Of a stretch of 47,971 bases of DNA, positions 1 through 6,638 are shown piece after piece. The stretch is from a virus. A program made the translations under genes and the position numbers. Numbering within the stretch: the first letter of the stretch is position 1; every line of letters starts with the position of its first letter. Location: positions 1-47,971 of IMG/VR virus record IMGVR_UViG_3300001749_000004, one strand, 5' to 3'. The notes beneath the pieces are model-generated. The model was not told the DNA's origin and did no database searches. It was given only the letters and a program-made list of their open reading frames with translations.

Positions 1-29
1 GCAGGGTTCGAGACCCGCAGGCTCTACCA
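1..29 (+). tRNA. 3' end of a tRNA, cut by the window edge
   Basis: Only the T-arm and the 3' acceptor strand with an encoded CCA (27-29) are present. The T-loop TTCGAGA is at 7-13, closed by a GC-rich stem with one probable bulged A. The anticodon lies outside the window, so the isotype is unknown. It is the first visible member of a + strand tRNA array. Confidence 0.8.
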
Positions 30-92
30 AAGGACTTTTCACTATGAACACCCTACTACGACTTAGCTGGCAACTCTATTGAATCCCCATAA

Positions 93-165
93 GGGGCGGT
101 TTAGTGGAGGGAATCCACAGAAGGACTGTAAATCTGGAGCGGCTCGACTCCGCACCGCCCCACCA
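93..165 (+). tRNA. tRNA-Tyr(GTA)
   Basis: The 7-bp acceptor GGGGCGG/CCGCCCC is perfect, followed by A73 and an encoded CCA. The anticodon loop CTGTAAA gives GTA (128-130). At 73 nt it is short for tRNA-Tyr and lacks the long variable arm usual in bacteria. The anticodon stem is weak, with two apparent mismatches. The 63 nt between the previous tRNA and this one hold nothing I recognise. Confidence 0.85.
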
Positions 166-174
166 GATCTAAAT

Positions 175-248
175 GCCGGTCTAGCTCAGTGGTAGAACAA
201 TGGCTTCCAAACCCAAAGATCACAGTTCGATTCTGTGGGCCGGTGCCA
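175..248 (+). tRNA. tRNA-Gly(TCC)
   Basis: Acceptor GCCGGTC pairs with GGCCGGT, discriminator G, encoded CCA. The anticodon loop has T33 and TCC at 206-208, and a T-arm with TTCGATT is present. It lies in the + strand tRNA array. Confidence 0.9.
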
Positions 249-259
249 AATCAAACAAT

Positions 260-348
260 GGAAGATGATGCAGGGATGGTCTCTGTCGCTGGTTGCTAAC
301 CAGAGGAAACCGTCAAGGTTTGGGGATCGTTACCTCCTTCTTCCGCCA
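260..348 (+). tRNA. tRNA-Ser(GCT)
   Basis: A class II tRNA of 89 nt. The anticodon stem CTGG/CCAG closes the loop TTGCTAA with GCT at 295-297. A long variable arm follows (about 303-330), and the acceptor GGAAGA/TCTTCC ends in G73 and an encoded CCA. Confidence 0.88.
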
Positions 349-349
349 T

Positions 350-427
350 GCTCCTCTAGCCCAATTGGTAGGAGGCGGCTGCCTCAGAAGCAGTATAGTC
401 CCGGTTCGAATCCGGGGGGGAGTACCA
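350..427 (+). tRNA. tRNA with CAG anticodon (Leu), class I shape
   Basis: Acceptor GCTCCTC/GGGGAGT, A73, encoded CCA, T-arm CCCGG-TTCGAAT-CCGGG. The anticodon stem GCTGC/GCAGT closes the loop CTCAGAA, giving CAG at 385-387. CAG means leucine, but the variable region is only 5 nt (395-399), whereas leucine tRNAs normally carry a long variable arm. The fold is otherwise good, so the gene is probably real and the charging is uncertain. Confidence 0.8.
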
Positions 428-431
428 ATAC

Positions 432-519
432 GGAAGGTCTCGCTGCGTGGGCGGCAAGCGGTCTTGAAAACCGTGATGACTGGGCAACCATGGGGGTTCG
501 ACTCCTCGGCCTTCCGCCA
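432..519 (+). tRNA. tRNA-Ser(TGA)
   Basis: A class II tRNA of 88 nt with acceptor GGAAGG/CCTTCC, G73 and encoded CCA. The stem CGGT/ACCG closes the loop CTTGAAA, giving TGA at 465-467, followed by a long variable arm and a T-arm with TTCGACT. It is the second serine tRNA of the array. Confidence 0.9.
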
Positions 520-526
520 ATCTCTT

Positions 527-601
527 GACCATGTGGCTCGAATGTATGGCGTCGGATTGCAACCCCGGAGGATGCAGGTGCAAGTCCTGTCACGGTCTCC
601 A
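527..601 (+). tRNA. tRNA-Cys(GCA)
   Basis: The anticodon GCA is at 559-561 with T33. The discriminator is U, the known identity base of tRNA-Cys, followed by an encoded CCA. The T-loop is TGCAAGT rather than TTCRANN. There is one A-C mismatch in the acceptor stem and one in the anticodon stem. It is the last + strand tRNA; the next gene starts 11 nt away on the other strand. Confidence 0.82.
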
Positions 602-612
602 TCTTGGTTTAG

Positions 613-687
613 TGGTTGGAAGGGTAGGATTCGAACCTACGACCTGCTGATTCAAAGTCAGTTATTCTACCGCTGAACTACCTTCCA
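613..687 (-). tRNA. tRNA-Gln(TTG)
   Basis: On the - strand, acceptor TGGAAGG/CCTTCCA with the U1-A72 pair typical of tRNA-Gln, A73 and encoded CCA. The stem CTGA/TCAG closes CTTTGAA, giving TTG. It is the last member of the leftward - strand array. Confidence 0.9.
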
Positions 688-693
688 ACATTC

Positions 694-767
694 TGGTACT
701 AGACGAAGGATTTGAACCTTCCTGATAACGGATCACAACCGCATCCCCTAACCCGTAGGAGTCTAGC
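694..767 (-). tRNA. tRNA-His(GTG)
   Basis: On the - strand, acceptor GCTAGAC/GTCTAGT, A73 and encoded CCA. The anticodon stem closes the loop TTGTGAT, giving GTG. The base before position 1 is T, not the G-1 encoded by most bacterial tRNA-His genes, and position 73 is A rather than C, so histidine identity by the bacterial rule is imperfect. Confidence 0.82.
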
Positions 768-772
768 ATATC

Positions 773-882
773 TGACCCAAGGAACTGGATTTGCACCGGT
801 ATCTCCGGGTCAACTACCCGGTATCCTATCTGTCGGGACGATGGGTCCAACCCCACAATCACCTATGTTAGACGACCCTTGG
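773..882 (-). other. aberrant tRNA-like element, two competing folds
   Basis: This - strand stretch sits where a tRNA is expected but fits none well. Fold A (about 773-850): 6-bp acceptor GACCCA/TGGGTC, a D-like hairpin, a hairpin CCGGG-TAGTTGA-CCCGG with GTT in the anticodon place but A at position 33, and a T-like arm with TGCAAAT; three to four extra nt lie between T-stem and acceptor. Fold B (773-882): acceptor CCAAGGG pairs with TCCTTGG directly after the same T-arm, leaving a 110-nt element with extra hairpins. Neither encodes CCA, unlike every complete tRNA around it, and a proper tRNA-Asn(GTT) is present nearby. A decayed, processed or decoy tRNA are all possible. Confidence 0.45.
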
Positions 883-889
883 AAGGTCT

Positions 890-964
890 TGGTGTGACAG
901 GATGGATTCGAACCACCGACGCTCTGCCCTTCAAACAAACACTCTACCCCTGAGCTACTGTCAC
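890..964 (-). tRNA. tRNA-Phe(GAA)
   Basis: On the - strand, acceptor GTGACAG/CTGTCAC, A73 and encoded CCA; D-arm and T-arm (TTCGAAT) are standard. Counting from the D-arm puts GAA at 34-36, with a fully paired but wobble-rich stem TTTGT/GCAGA and G37. A register one base away would read TTG, but the stem and D-arm spacing favour GAA. Confidence 0.8.
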
Positions 965-970
965 ACATTC

Positions 971-1044
971 TGGAGAACCGGGTGGGAATCGAACCCACGT
1001 CATAGGATTAAAAGCCCCGCGCTAAACCACTCAGCTACCGGTCC
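971..1044 (-). tRNA. tRNA-Lys(TTT)
   Basis: On the - strand, acceptor GGACCGG/CCGGTTC and encoded CCA. The loop CTTTTAA gives TTT. The discriminator is T, unusual for tRNA-Lys. The T-arm is GTGGG-TTCGATT-CCCAC. Confidence 0.85.
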
Positions 1045-1050
1045 AAAACT

Positions 1051-1126
1051 TGGTTGAGGATACTGGGATCGAACCAGTGACATCACGATTATCGGTCGCG
1101 TGCTCTACCATCTGAGCTAATCCTCA
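1051..1126 (-). tRNA. tRNA-Ile(GAT)
   Basis: On the - strand, acceptor TGAGGAT/ATCCTCA, A73 and encoded CCA; D-stem GCTC/GAGC and T-loop TTCGATC. The stem CGCGA/TCGTG closes the loop CCGATAA, giving GAT. Position 33 is C instead of the near-universal T. Confidence 0.85.
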
Positions 1127-1135
1127 ACAAAGTTT

Positions 1136-1210
1136 TGGCTCTCCACCTTGGAATCGAACCAAGCTACAACTGATTAACAGTCAGCTCGCACACCTTGCGC
1201 GCCGTGGAGA
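1136..1210 (-). tRNA. tRNA-Asn(GTT)
   Basis: On the - strand, acceptor TCTCCAC/GTGGAGA, G73 and encoded CCA. The stem CTGA/TCAG closes CTGTTAA, giving GTT, and the T-loop is TTCGATT. This is a regular tRNA-Asn. Confidence 0.92.
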
Positions 1211-1214
1211 ACAA

Positions 1215-1289
1215 TGGCCTCCCCCCAAAGAATCAAACTCTGCATTACGGGTTCGTAGCCCAAAAGCCGGAAACACCACCGGGGGGAAG
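1215..1289 (-). tRNA. tRNA-Arg(ACG)
   Basis: On the - strand, acceptor CTTCCCC/GGGGGAG with one T-G wobble, G73 and encoded CCA. The stem TTGGG/CCCGT closes CTACGAA, giving ACG (A34 normally becomes inosine). The T-loop TTTGATT departs from TTCRANN. Confidence 0.82.
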
Positions 1290-1293
1290 ATAT

Positions 1294-1369
1294 TGGTCAG
1301 TGTGGTAGGACTTGAACCTACGACTTCTCCCTTCCAAGGGGAGCACTCTACCGACTGAGCTACACACTG
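1294..1369 (-). tRNA. tRNA-Pro(TGG)
   Basis: On the - strand, acceptor CAGTGTG/CACACTG, A73 and encoded CCA. A perfect stem CTCCC/GGGAG closes CTTGGAA, giving TGG; the T-loop is TTCAAGT. Confidence 0.92.
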
Positions 1370-1384
1370 ATGTTGTTTGAGAAG

Positions 1385-1460
1385 TGGTGCCGCCACGAAG
1401 GATCGAACTCCGGACATCCTGTTTACAAGACAGGCGCTCTACCAACTGAACTATAACGGC
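1385..1460 (-). tRNA. tRNA-Thr(TGT)
   Basis: On the - strand, acceptor GCCGTTA/TGGCGGC, A73 and encoded CCA. A perfect stem CCTGT/ACAGG closes CTTGTAA, giving TGT. It is the first gene of the leftward tRNA array. Confidence 0.92.
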
Positions 1461-1487
1461 ATTAGGGGGGAGGGAATCTTTCTATTC

Positions 1488-1516
1488 ATCTACTCACACC
1501 CCGGTTCGGGAGGGTG
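1488..1516 (-). other. hairpin upstream of the - strand tRNA array
   Basis: An imperfect inverted repeat (CTCAC...GTGAG around CCCG...CGGG) lies in the roughly 160-nt spacer between the tRNA array and the tail-gene terminator. No T-run follows on either strand, so it is more likely a processing or regulatory hairpin than a terminator. I see no convincing promoter in 1461-1623. Confidence 0.4.
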
Positions 1517-1623
1517 AGTACAAGCGTCTCACCCGATCACGTCGGTTGATTTGGTTGCTTGTTAAACTGATGAATAATGTAAGTCATGGTGGTCTCTTAC
1601 TTCCTTGGTTCAGGCCCGTCAAC

Positions 1624-1648
1624 AAAAAAGGGAGGCCGAAGCCCCCCA
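1624..1648 (-). terminator. Rho-independent terminator of the tail-gene operon
   Basis: On the - strand, a GC-rich stem (GGGGGC/GCCTCC, one G-T) closes a TTCG tetraloop and is followed directly by six T. It lies about 50 nt beyond the stop of the 324-residue tail gene and ends that operon before the tRNA array. Confidence 0.85.
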
Positions 1649-1698
1649 ATTCCGAGATACGTTATCACCTCCATGCAAGAGGACAGCCAACACAATCT

Positions 1699-2673
1699 CT
1701 ATGCCACAGAAACGAAACCAGTTTCAATGAGAGAAAGGTCAGAACCTTCCCAGGGAAGTGAAGTTGCAGGGTTAATTTCGAAGTCGGTGATGTTGTATTG
1801 CAGCGGGAAGTCCACAGGGATCAGATCGCTGTCGTAATCAACCGTAGACAAGCGGATCGAGTGCTTCATCCCTGTTGGAGAGTTCTGCCCACGAGTTGTC
1901 TGAGAGACGATCACCAAGTTCGAGATGTTTGATGCACCCGTGTATGGGGACAGTGTGACAGTTTGACGCTCTGCTGGAGCAATCGTTGTCATCCCGGTTG
2001 TGGGGTCATCATCGGCCAGAGCAGCAAGGTTCCCCTGCCAATCTTCGTAAGCACCGGCTGCCACAGGACGGAGCAGGTCGAGACGAGCATTCCGTGTGTC
2101 ACCGTCGGCCACGATGATCTCGCTGACGTGTTGGATGTCATTGAGATTTTCAGTGAAGCCACACCCCAGAGAGAAAGTCACAGGAGCTGTGAAACTGTTC
2201 GGGTTGGAGTTCAGCAGAAGAGTCATACTGCGTGTACCATTGACGTACAGCTTGAGTTCAATCTTCAGAGAAGTGACGATGTATTCCACATCAATAAAGC
2301 CGACCTTTGAACGGGTCAGGTCGATTGAGCTGTCGTCAGTCAGGGAGGTATTTCCATCAAAGATCTCACCATGAATGGTGTAATCATAAGTGCTGTTCTT
2401 TTTCCGGAGCTGAAACAGGAGTGTCCCGTCTTCGGCATATGCGTTCAGCAGAGGATCGGCCCCAGCATGACGAATGCTGTTTGTGAAGATCCGGAAGTGG
2501 AACCATGTGGACTCACCCGTGGTCGGCGTGAACTGAGGAGAGTTCAGCGTCTCATAGTTGCTCATGGCAATTGAATAGGGGACACGAGCTGCATCGAAAG
2601 TACCGGGAACAGATCCCGCTACCGCAGTCGGCCAGTGTGCGATGTTATTTGATGCAAAGAGGATCTTAGGCAT
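1699..2673 (-). CDS. putative tail fibre or adhesin protein (324 aa)
   Basis: I do not recognise a named family. The protein is rich in Ser, Thr, Asn and short hydrophobic strands and reads as a beta-sandwich. The middle (about residues 55-190) alternates strands in the manner of lectin-like (LamG/concanavalin-type) phage receptor-binding modules, but this is a composition-based inference. It is the last of three - strand genes (107, 405 and 324 residues) that sit next to, and diverge from, the terminase gene. An AAAGGA ribosome site lies about 9 nt before the ATG. A terminator follows at 1624-1648. The opposite orientation to the late block suggests a separately expressed tail or appendage module, perhaps replacing the N4 appendage genes. 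Confidence 0.6.
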   Translation of the reverse strand: MPKILFASNNIAHWPTAVAGSVPGTFDAARVPYSIAMSNYETLNSPQFTPTTGESTWFHFRIFTNSIRHAGADPLLNAYAEDGTLLFQLRKKNSTYDYTIHGEIFDGNTSLTDDSSIDLTRSKVGFIDVEYIVTSLKIELKLYVNGTRSMTLLLNSNPNSFTAPVTFSLGCGFTENLNDIQHVSEIIVADGDTRNARLDLLRPVAAGAYEDWQGNLAALADDDPTTGMTTIAPAERQTVTLSPYTGASNISNLVIVSQTTRGQNSPTGMKHSIRLSTVDYDSDLIPVDFPLQYNITDFEINPATSLPWEGSDLSLIETGFVSVA

Positions 2674-2690
2674 TTCGTTTATCCTTTGGT

Positions 2691-3908
2691 TCAGGTTTGA
2701 TGTTCGTCTTTTAGCAGCTCAATGTTCACACCGTCCAGATAGACAGTGTTTGCCCATGAGCTGTCAGTCAAGAAACTGAAATCTACACGAACTTTTCGAG
2801 TACCAACCGGCAGAGCAACCAAGTCAGTGTAATCGGTAGCCCAGTTGTCGTTTTGCTTGTGGAGCATATACAGACTGACACTGTCCAAGACACTGTCGCT
2901 ACCATCGAGAAGACTGAGTGTGCAGCGAAGCTCATTACCGAAGTTGTTGGTGTATGTGTCAAACAGATAATCCATTTTCACAAACATGAGGCCAGCATCA
3001 ATATCGGCAGTGTATGCTCCATCCAGTTGCACAACTTGGTGCATGAATGCGTCTTCGCCTTGCTCAGATGTGTGAGCTGAAAAATACCAAGCACCTTCAG
3101 AAGGGAGAGATGTGCCTTGTTGGACAGTTGACTCAGCAGTGATTGAACCGGCTGTAATAGTCCAACCAGTCATATCCCCAGTTTCAGCACCACCATTGAT
3201 CAGGGGAATTGTCCCCAGAAGAGTTGGTTGCCAATAGGTGTAGACATCAAGGTCATACATCTGTCCTTGGTTCTTTCCTTCCAGACCTGTGATAGCGGCA
3301 ACCGTTTCACTCATCATATCCAGACGTTCAGCCACCCACATCCCAGTTGGGATCAGAATGATGTGCTGTTGCATGTCCAGACGTTGGGACATTGAGATAC
3401 CAGTGGTGATCAAGACATCCTGCTTGAACAGGTTCTGTTGTTGAGTTTGGTTCAAACCAGACACAGCATAGTGCATGTATTCGTGATTGATGATCGGCTC
3501 AATTGCTTCAACAGTAATACCGTTGGACTCACCAACCGCAACACCCAGAGGGTTCACAGCCGTGACCTCACATGTCAGCTCGACTTCATCGAAAGCTAGA
3601 ACAGTGATGATTGTTGCATTGGTTTCACCAACCAGATCAACCCCATCTGCTTTCCACTGGAAATACAACTGGGCTTGGGGAGATGACTCAATCACACCGG
3701 GGTTACATGTCAGGACCGAAGGGATCTTGAATGAACCAGAGATCGAAGGTTGAACAATGAACGTCGGAGCAAACCGAATAATCCGCACAGCGGATCCTTG
3801 GCCAAACATTGAGGAATGACCACGTTCACCTTCCATGATTGAAGGATTGATATGGCGAACGTCAATCCGACGGCCAGCCCATTCATCCTGAGTATTCGTG
3901 ATGGGCAT
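2691..3908 (-). CDS. putative tail appendage protein with an Ig-like domain (405 aa)
   Basis: Residues about 50-135 look like an immunoglobulin-like fold: a PSISG start, a W in the FQWK strand, and a late Cys strand VELTCEVTAVN. This kind of domain is common on phage surface proteins. Residues about 240-400 form a second beta-rich module opening with NGGAETGDMTGW, a signature seen at the start of carbohydrate-binding-type jelly rolls. The central part (about 145-215) has two similar Met/Gln-rich segments (MSQRLDMQQH and VAERLDMMSE). The gene follows the 107-residue gene by 3 nt and precedes the 324-residue one by 17 nt, with AAAGGATAA before the ATG. A virion surface role in receptor binding or decoration is inferred. 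Confidence 0.62.
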   Translation of the reverse strand: MPITNTQDEWAGRRIDVRHINPSIMEGERGHSSMFGQGSAVRIIRFAPTFIVQPSISGSFKIPSVLTCNPGVIESSPQAQLYFQWKADGVDLVGETNATIITVLAFDEVELTCEVTAVNPLGVAVGESNGITVEAIEPIINHEYMHYAVSGLNQTQQQNLFKQDVLITTGISMSQRLDMQQHIILIPTGMWVAERLDMMSETVAAITGLEGKNQGQMYDLDVYTYWQPTLLGTIPLINGGAETGDMTGWTITAGSITAESTVQQGTSLPSEGAWYFSAHTSEQGEDAFMHQVVQLDGAYTADIDAGLMFVKMDYLFDTYTNNFGNELRCTLSLLDGSDSVLDSVSLYMLHKQNDNWATDYTDLVALPVGTRKVRVDFSFLTDSSWANTVYLDGVNIELLKDEHQT

Positions 3909-3911
3909 GGA

Positions 3912-4235
3912 TTATCCTTTACGAAGATCACCAGCAACGGAGAAGGTCGCATCGCCTGTTGCAAGGATACGAATGTCTGGCATGTTAGCGCGAGGCAGAC
4001 GAACACAGTTCGAAGCCAGCACAGTGTAGGATGCTTCAGTCGGAGTGAACCAAGCGTCATTGTTGTCTTTCACTTGGAACTGGATGTTCCCGAAATTGAC
4101 GACACAAGTGACGTTTAGATCAACGGCAGAAGGGCCAGCCGCATAGGAAATGACATCTTCACCAAATTGTTCTGAGGAGTCCGCAGCCGTGTACCAGACA
4201 GGGGTGCAGGTGTAATTCGTTGTGCATGTTGCCAT
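3912..4235 (-). CDS. small beta-rich structural protein (107 aa)
   Basis: I do not recognise a family. The 107 residues are beta-prone and contain five cysteines (C4, C9, a pair of spaced ones in the middle, and C78-like near ASNC), unusual for a small phage structural protein. No signal peptide or membrane segment is visible. It is the first gene of the three-gene - strand tail module, transcribed away from the terminase gene from a 76-nt divergent region. The ribosome site is weak (GGAAAG). A tail tip, fibre-base or head-decoration protein are all possible. Confidence 0.55.
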   Translation of the reverse strand: MATCTTNYTCTPVWYTAADSSEQFGEDVISYAAGPSAVDLNVTCVVNFGNIQFQVKDNNDAWFTPTEASYTVLASNCVRLPRANMPDIRILATGDATFSVAGDLRKG

Positions 4236-4311
4236 TTTGTTGCTTTCCAGTCTAAGTTTAGGTTATAGGCGGTTATTATGACCGCTTAACACACTATGAG
4301 GTAATCAGGCA
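4236..4311. promoter_or_regulatory. divergent intergenic region, tail module / late operon
   Basis: These 76 nt separate the start of the leftward tail module from the start of the rightward terminase gene, so they should hold promoters for both. A short hairpin CGGT-tattatg-ACCG lies near 4269-4284. On the - strand TATAAC (near 4263-4268) could be a sigma70 -10, and on the + strand TATTAT near 4276 another, but no good -35 stands at the right distance for either. N4 late promoters are read by host RNA polymerase, so weak sigma70-like boxes would be expected. Confidence 0.4.
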
Positions 4312-4992
4312 ATGCTGACACTTGGGGCCGTTCAAGAGACCCTTCCTGCACAACACCGACAGAATATCACACAGAATATGGTTGACCAGCTCAACTCCCT
4401 TTCGAAGGATCCTGAAGAGGCCCGGTATATCCGGGATAACTTTGTGACTTTCTCCCAGGTTTTGCAAGAAGGCCGGTACAAAGTCGGGGACTATGTCCGG
4501 GCTGTCATGTACGTCTCACACAAAGTCATGGGCAAGACCAATCTGGATGCTTACAAAGCGACCTTCCCAGATCGTCATGCGAATATGATCAATGCCGGGA
4601 AACCACCCAAGGACATTGCCTCAATCGTGACTGCCTACAACAAAGGCATGTTGGTCACGAAGATCATGGAACGTGCGATGGTCCCGACGTGGATCCTCAA
4701 TCAGGATGTCTTCCAATCTGCGATCAACACCCAATATGAATTGATGATGGACACCGATGTTTCTGACAAGGTCCGGAGCGATGCAGCGAACAGCTTGCTG
4801 ACCCACCTGAAGAAGCCGGAAGAAACCAAGAAAACAGAACTGAAGATCGACATCGGTCTGAACGATGGTATGGCTGCCCTCGAACGTCAGCTCACAGACA
4901 TGAGCCGGAAACAGCTCGATCTGATTGAGCATGATCCGAATACCTCGGCCAATGACATCGCAGCTCTTCCGATGAAAACGGTGAACCCATGA
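4312..4992 (+). CDS. putative terminase small subunit (226 aa)
   Basis: The largely helical 226-residue protein is placed directly before the large terminase, its stop overlapping that gene's ATG (ATGA). By position it corresponds to N4 gp69 and to the small terminase that recognises DNA ends and stimulates the motor. No helix-turn-helix is certain by eye; residues 35-75 (VTFSQVLQEGRYKVGDYVRAVMY) could be one. The C-terminal third, MAALERQLTDMSRKQLDLIEHD, looks like an amphipathic oligomerisation helix. It opens the late rightward gene block. Confidence 0.6.
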   Translation: MLTLGAVQETLPAQHRQNITQNMVDQLNSLSKDPEEARYIRDNFVTFSQVLQEGRYKVGDYVRAVMYVSHKVMGKTNLDAYKATFPDRHANMINAGKPPKDIASIVTAYNKGMLVTKIMERAMVPTWILNQDVFQSAINTQYELMMDTDVSDKVRSDAANSLLTHLKKPEETKKTELKIDIGLNDGMAALERQLTDMSRKQLDLIEHDPNTSANDIAALPMKTVNP

Positions 4993-6614
4993 TCCAAGGC
5001 GAAGATTTTGTTCCAGACAAAACAGTCGATGACTACCTCAACGAGGTAGACTTCATGATGCTCAACACACACGCTGGATATGTCCCCAGCGAGTTCTCGT
5101 TGAAATTCATGAACTTCATCAAACTCGTCAACGGCGATGCCGGGGAAGACAACAAAACCCCAGTTATGCACTTGGCAATGTTGGATAAATTGGCTGGTCG
5201 GGAAAAGAAGATCGCCAACCTCTGTGCTCGTGGTACTGCGAAGACCACGTTGTTCATGGAGTATCTGGTTCTGTATCTGGCCATGTTCGTAACACTCCCC
5301 AACTTTGGGGTTGTGACCGGTATGCTCTACATCTCAGACTCGATGGACAACGGTGTAAAGTCTGCACGAAACTCAATCGAGTTCCGATACAACAACTCGG
5401 AATTTCTCCAGCATTGGATCCCTCACGCCAAGTTCACTGAGAACTATTTGGAATTCACCAACAAACGTGGACACTCACTGGGTGTGAAGATGTTCGGTGC
5501 GAAGTCTGGTATCCGTGGTACGAAGATCTTTGGTAAACGACCAGTTCTGGCTGTCATGGATGACTTGGTTTCAGATGCTGACTCCAAATCTGTCACAGCA
5601 ATGGATGCCATCAAGGACACAGTTTACTCCGGGGTTCAGTATGCGTTGGATCCAACCCGGAACAAGATGATCCTGAACGGGACACCATTCAACAAGAACG
5701 ACATCGTCTATGAGGCGATTGAGTCTGGTGCATGGCACGTCAACGTCTGGCCGATCTGTGAGAAGTTCCCTTGTTCCAAAGAAGATTTCCGTGGAGCTTG
5801 GGAAGACCGTTTCACCTACAAATACGTCCAAGAGCAATATGAATCGGCCAAGAAAGAGGGCAAACTCAAATCGTTCCGTCAGGAACTTATGCTCCGGATT
5901 ACATCGGATGAGTCTCGCTTGGTTCAGGATGCAGAGATCCTCTGGCGTCCACGAGCACCGGTTCTTCAGAAGAAGAGCAATTACAACTTCTACATCACGA
6001 CTGACTTTGCAACGTCCTCAAAACAGACTGCTGACTTCTCAGTTCAATCTGTCTGGGCGTACAACTCAAATGCCGAATGGCACTGGGTAGACGGAGTCGT
6101 CGAGCGTCAGACTATGGACAAGGCCATTGATCAACTCTTTGGTTTCGTTGATGAATATGAGCCTCAAGGTGTTGGTGTGGAGATCTCCGGCCAGCAACAG
6201 GGCTTTATCCAATGGCTCATGAATGAGATGGACTATCGGAACAAGTTCTTCAATCTGACGAACCAAAAAGGAAAACCTGGGATCCGTCCGACCACAGATA
6301 AGCTGGCTCGGTTCAACATGGTTGTGCCATATTTCAAAGCTGGAAAGGTGTTCTTCCCAACAGAGTTGAAAAACACGAAGGCTCTTGGTATCTTCATCGA
6401 ACAGATCGCCCTTGCAACCAAGGACGGGATCAAAGGCAAAGATGACTGCATCGACACAGTTTCGATGTTGCAGTACATGAATCCTTGGACGCCAAACAAC
6501 GAAGTGCAGGACGATGGGGACACCTCTTCCGTTCGGTCACACCAAGTTTGGGGTAGTAATCTCTTGACATCAGATGATACAGATGAGTCCAGCTACGGAT
6601 CGTATGTGGTCTGA
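4989..6614 (+). CDS. terminase large subunit (541 aa)
   Basis: This is the ATP-driven DNA packaging motor with a headful/end-cutting nuclease, N4 gp68-like. The N-terminal ATPase has a deviant Walker A at about residues 78-86 (ARGTAKTTL), Walker B VLAVMDDLV (about 186-194) and a coupling motif LNGTPFN (about 229-235). The C-terminal RNase H-like nuclease shows acidic patches at YITTDFATSS (about 334-343), GVGVEISG (about 395-402) and KDDCIDTVSM (about 484-493). The Walker A lacks the usual GxxxxGK spacing, as in many phage terminases. It overlaps the small subunit by 4 nt and precedes a connector-like gene by 24 nt. Confidence 0.93.
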   Translation: MIQGEDFVPDKTVDDYLNEVDFMMLNTHAGYVPSEFSLKFMNFIKLVNGDAGEDNKTPVMHLAMLDKLAGREKKIANLCARGTAKTTLFMEYLVLYLAMFVTLPNFGVVTGMLYISDSMDNGVKSARNSIEFRYNNSEFLQHWIPHAKFTENYLEFTNKRGHSLGVKMFGAKSGIRGTKIFGKRPVLAVMDDLVSDADSKSVTAMDAIKDTVYSGVQYALDPTRNKMILNGTPFNKNDIVYEAIESGAWHVNVWPICEKFPCSKEDFRGAWEDRFTYKYVQEQYESAKKEGKLKSFRQELMLRITSDESRLVQDAEILWRPRAPVLQKKSNYNFYITTDFATSSKQTADFSVQSVWAYNSNAEWHWVDGVVERQTMDKAIDQLFGFVDEYEPQGVGVEISGQQQGFIQWLMNEMDYRNKFFNLTNQKGKPGIRPTTDKLARFNMVVPYFKAGKVFFPTELKNTKALGIFIEQIALATKDGIKGKDDCIDTVSMLQYMNPWTPNNEVQDDGDTSSVRSHQVWGSNLLTSDDTDESSYGSYVV

Positions 6615-6638
6615 TTTGCACCCAAAAAGGATAAGCCA

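Noticed and set aside
773-847. Regular second tRNA-Asn(GTT)
   Set aside because: The GTT triplet stands in a loop with A at 33 and G at 37, there is no CCA, extra nt follow the T-arm, and a normal tRNA-Asn(GTT) exists at 1136-1210. Kept only as a tRNA-like element.
235-1445. Small open frames within the tRNA arrays
   Set aside because: They overlap well-folded tRNA genes on one or both strands and have no ribosome sites or plausible proteins.
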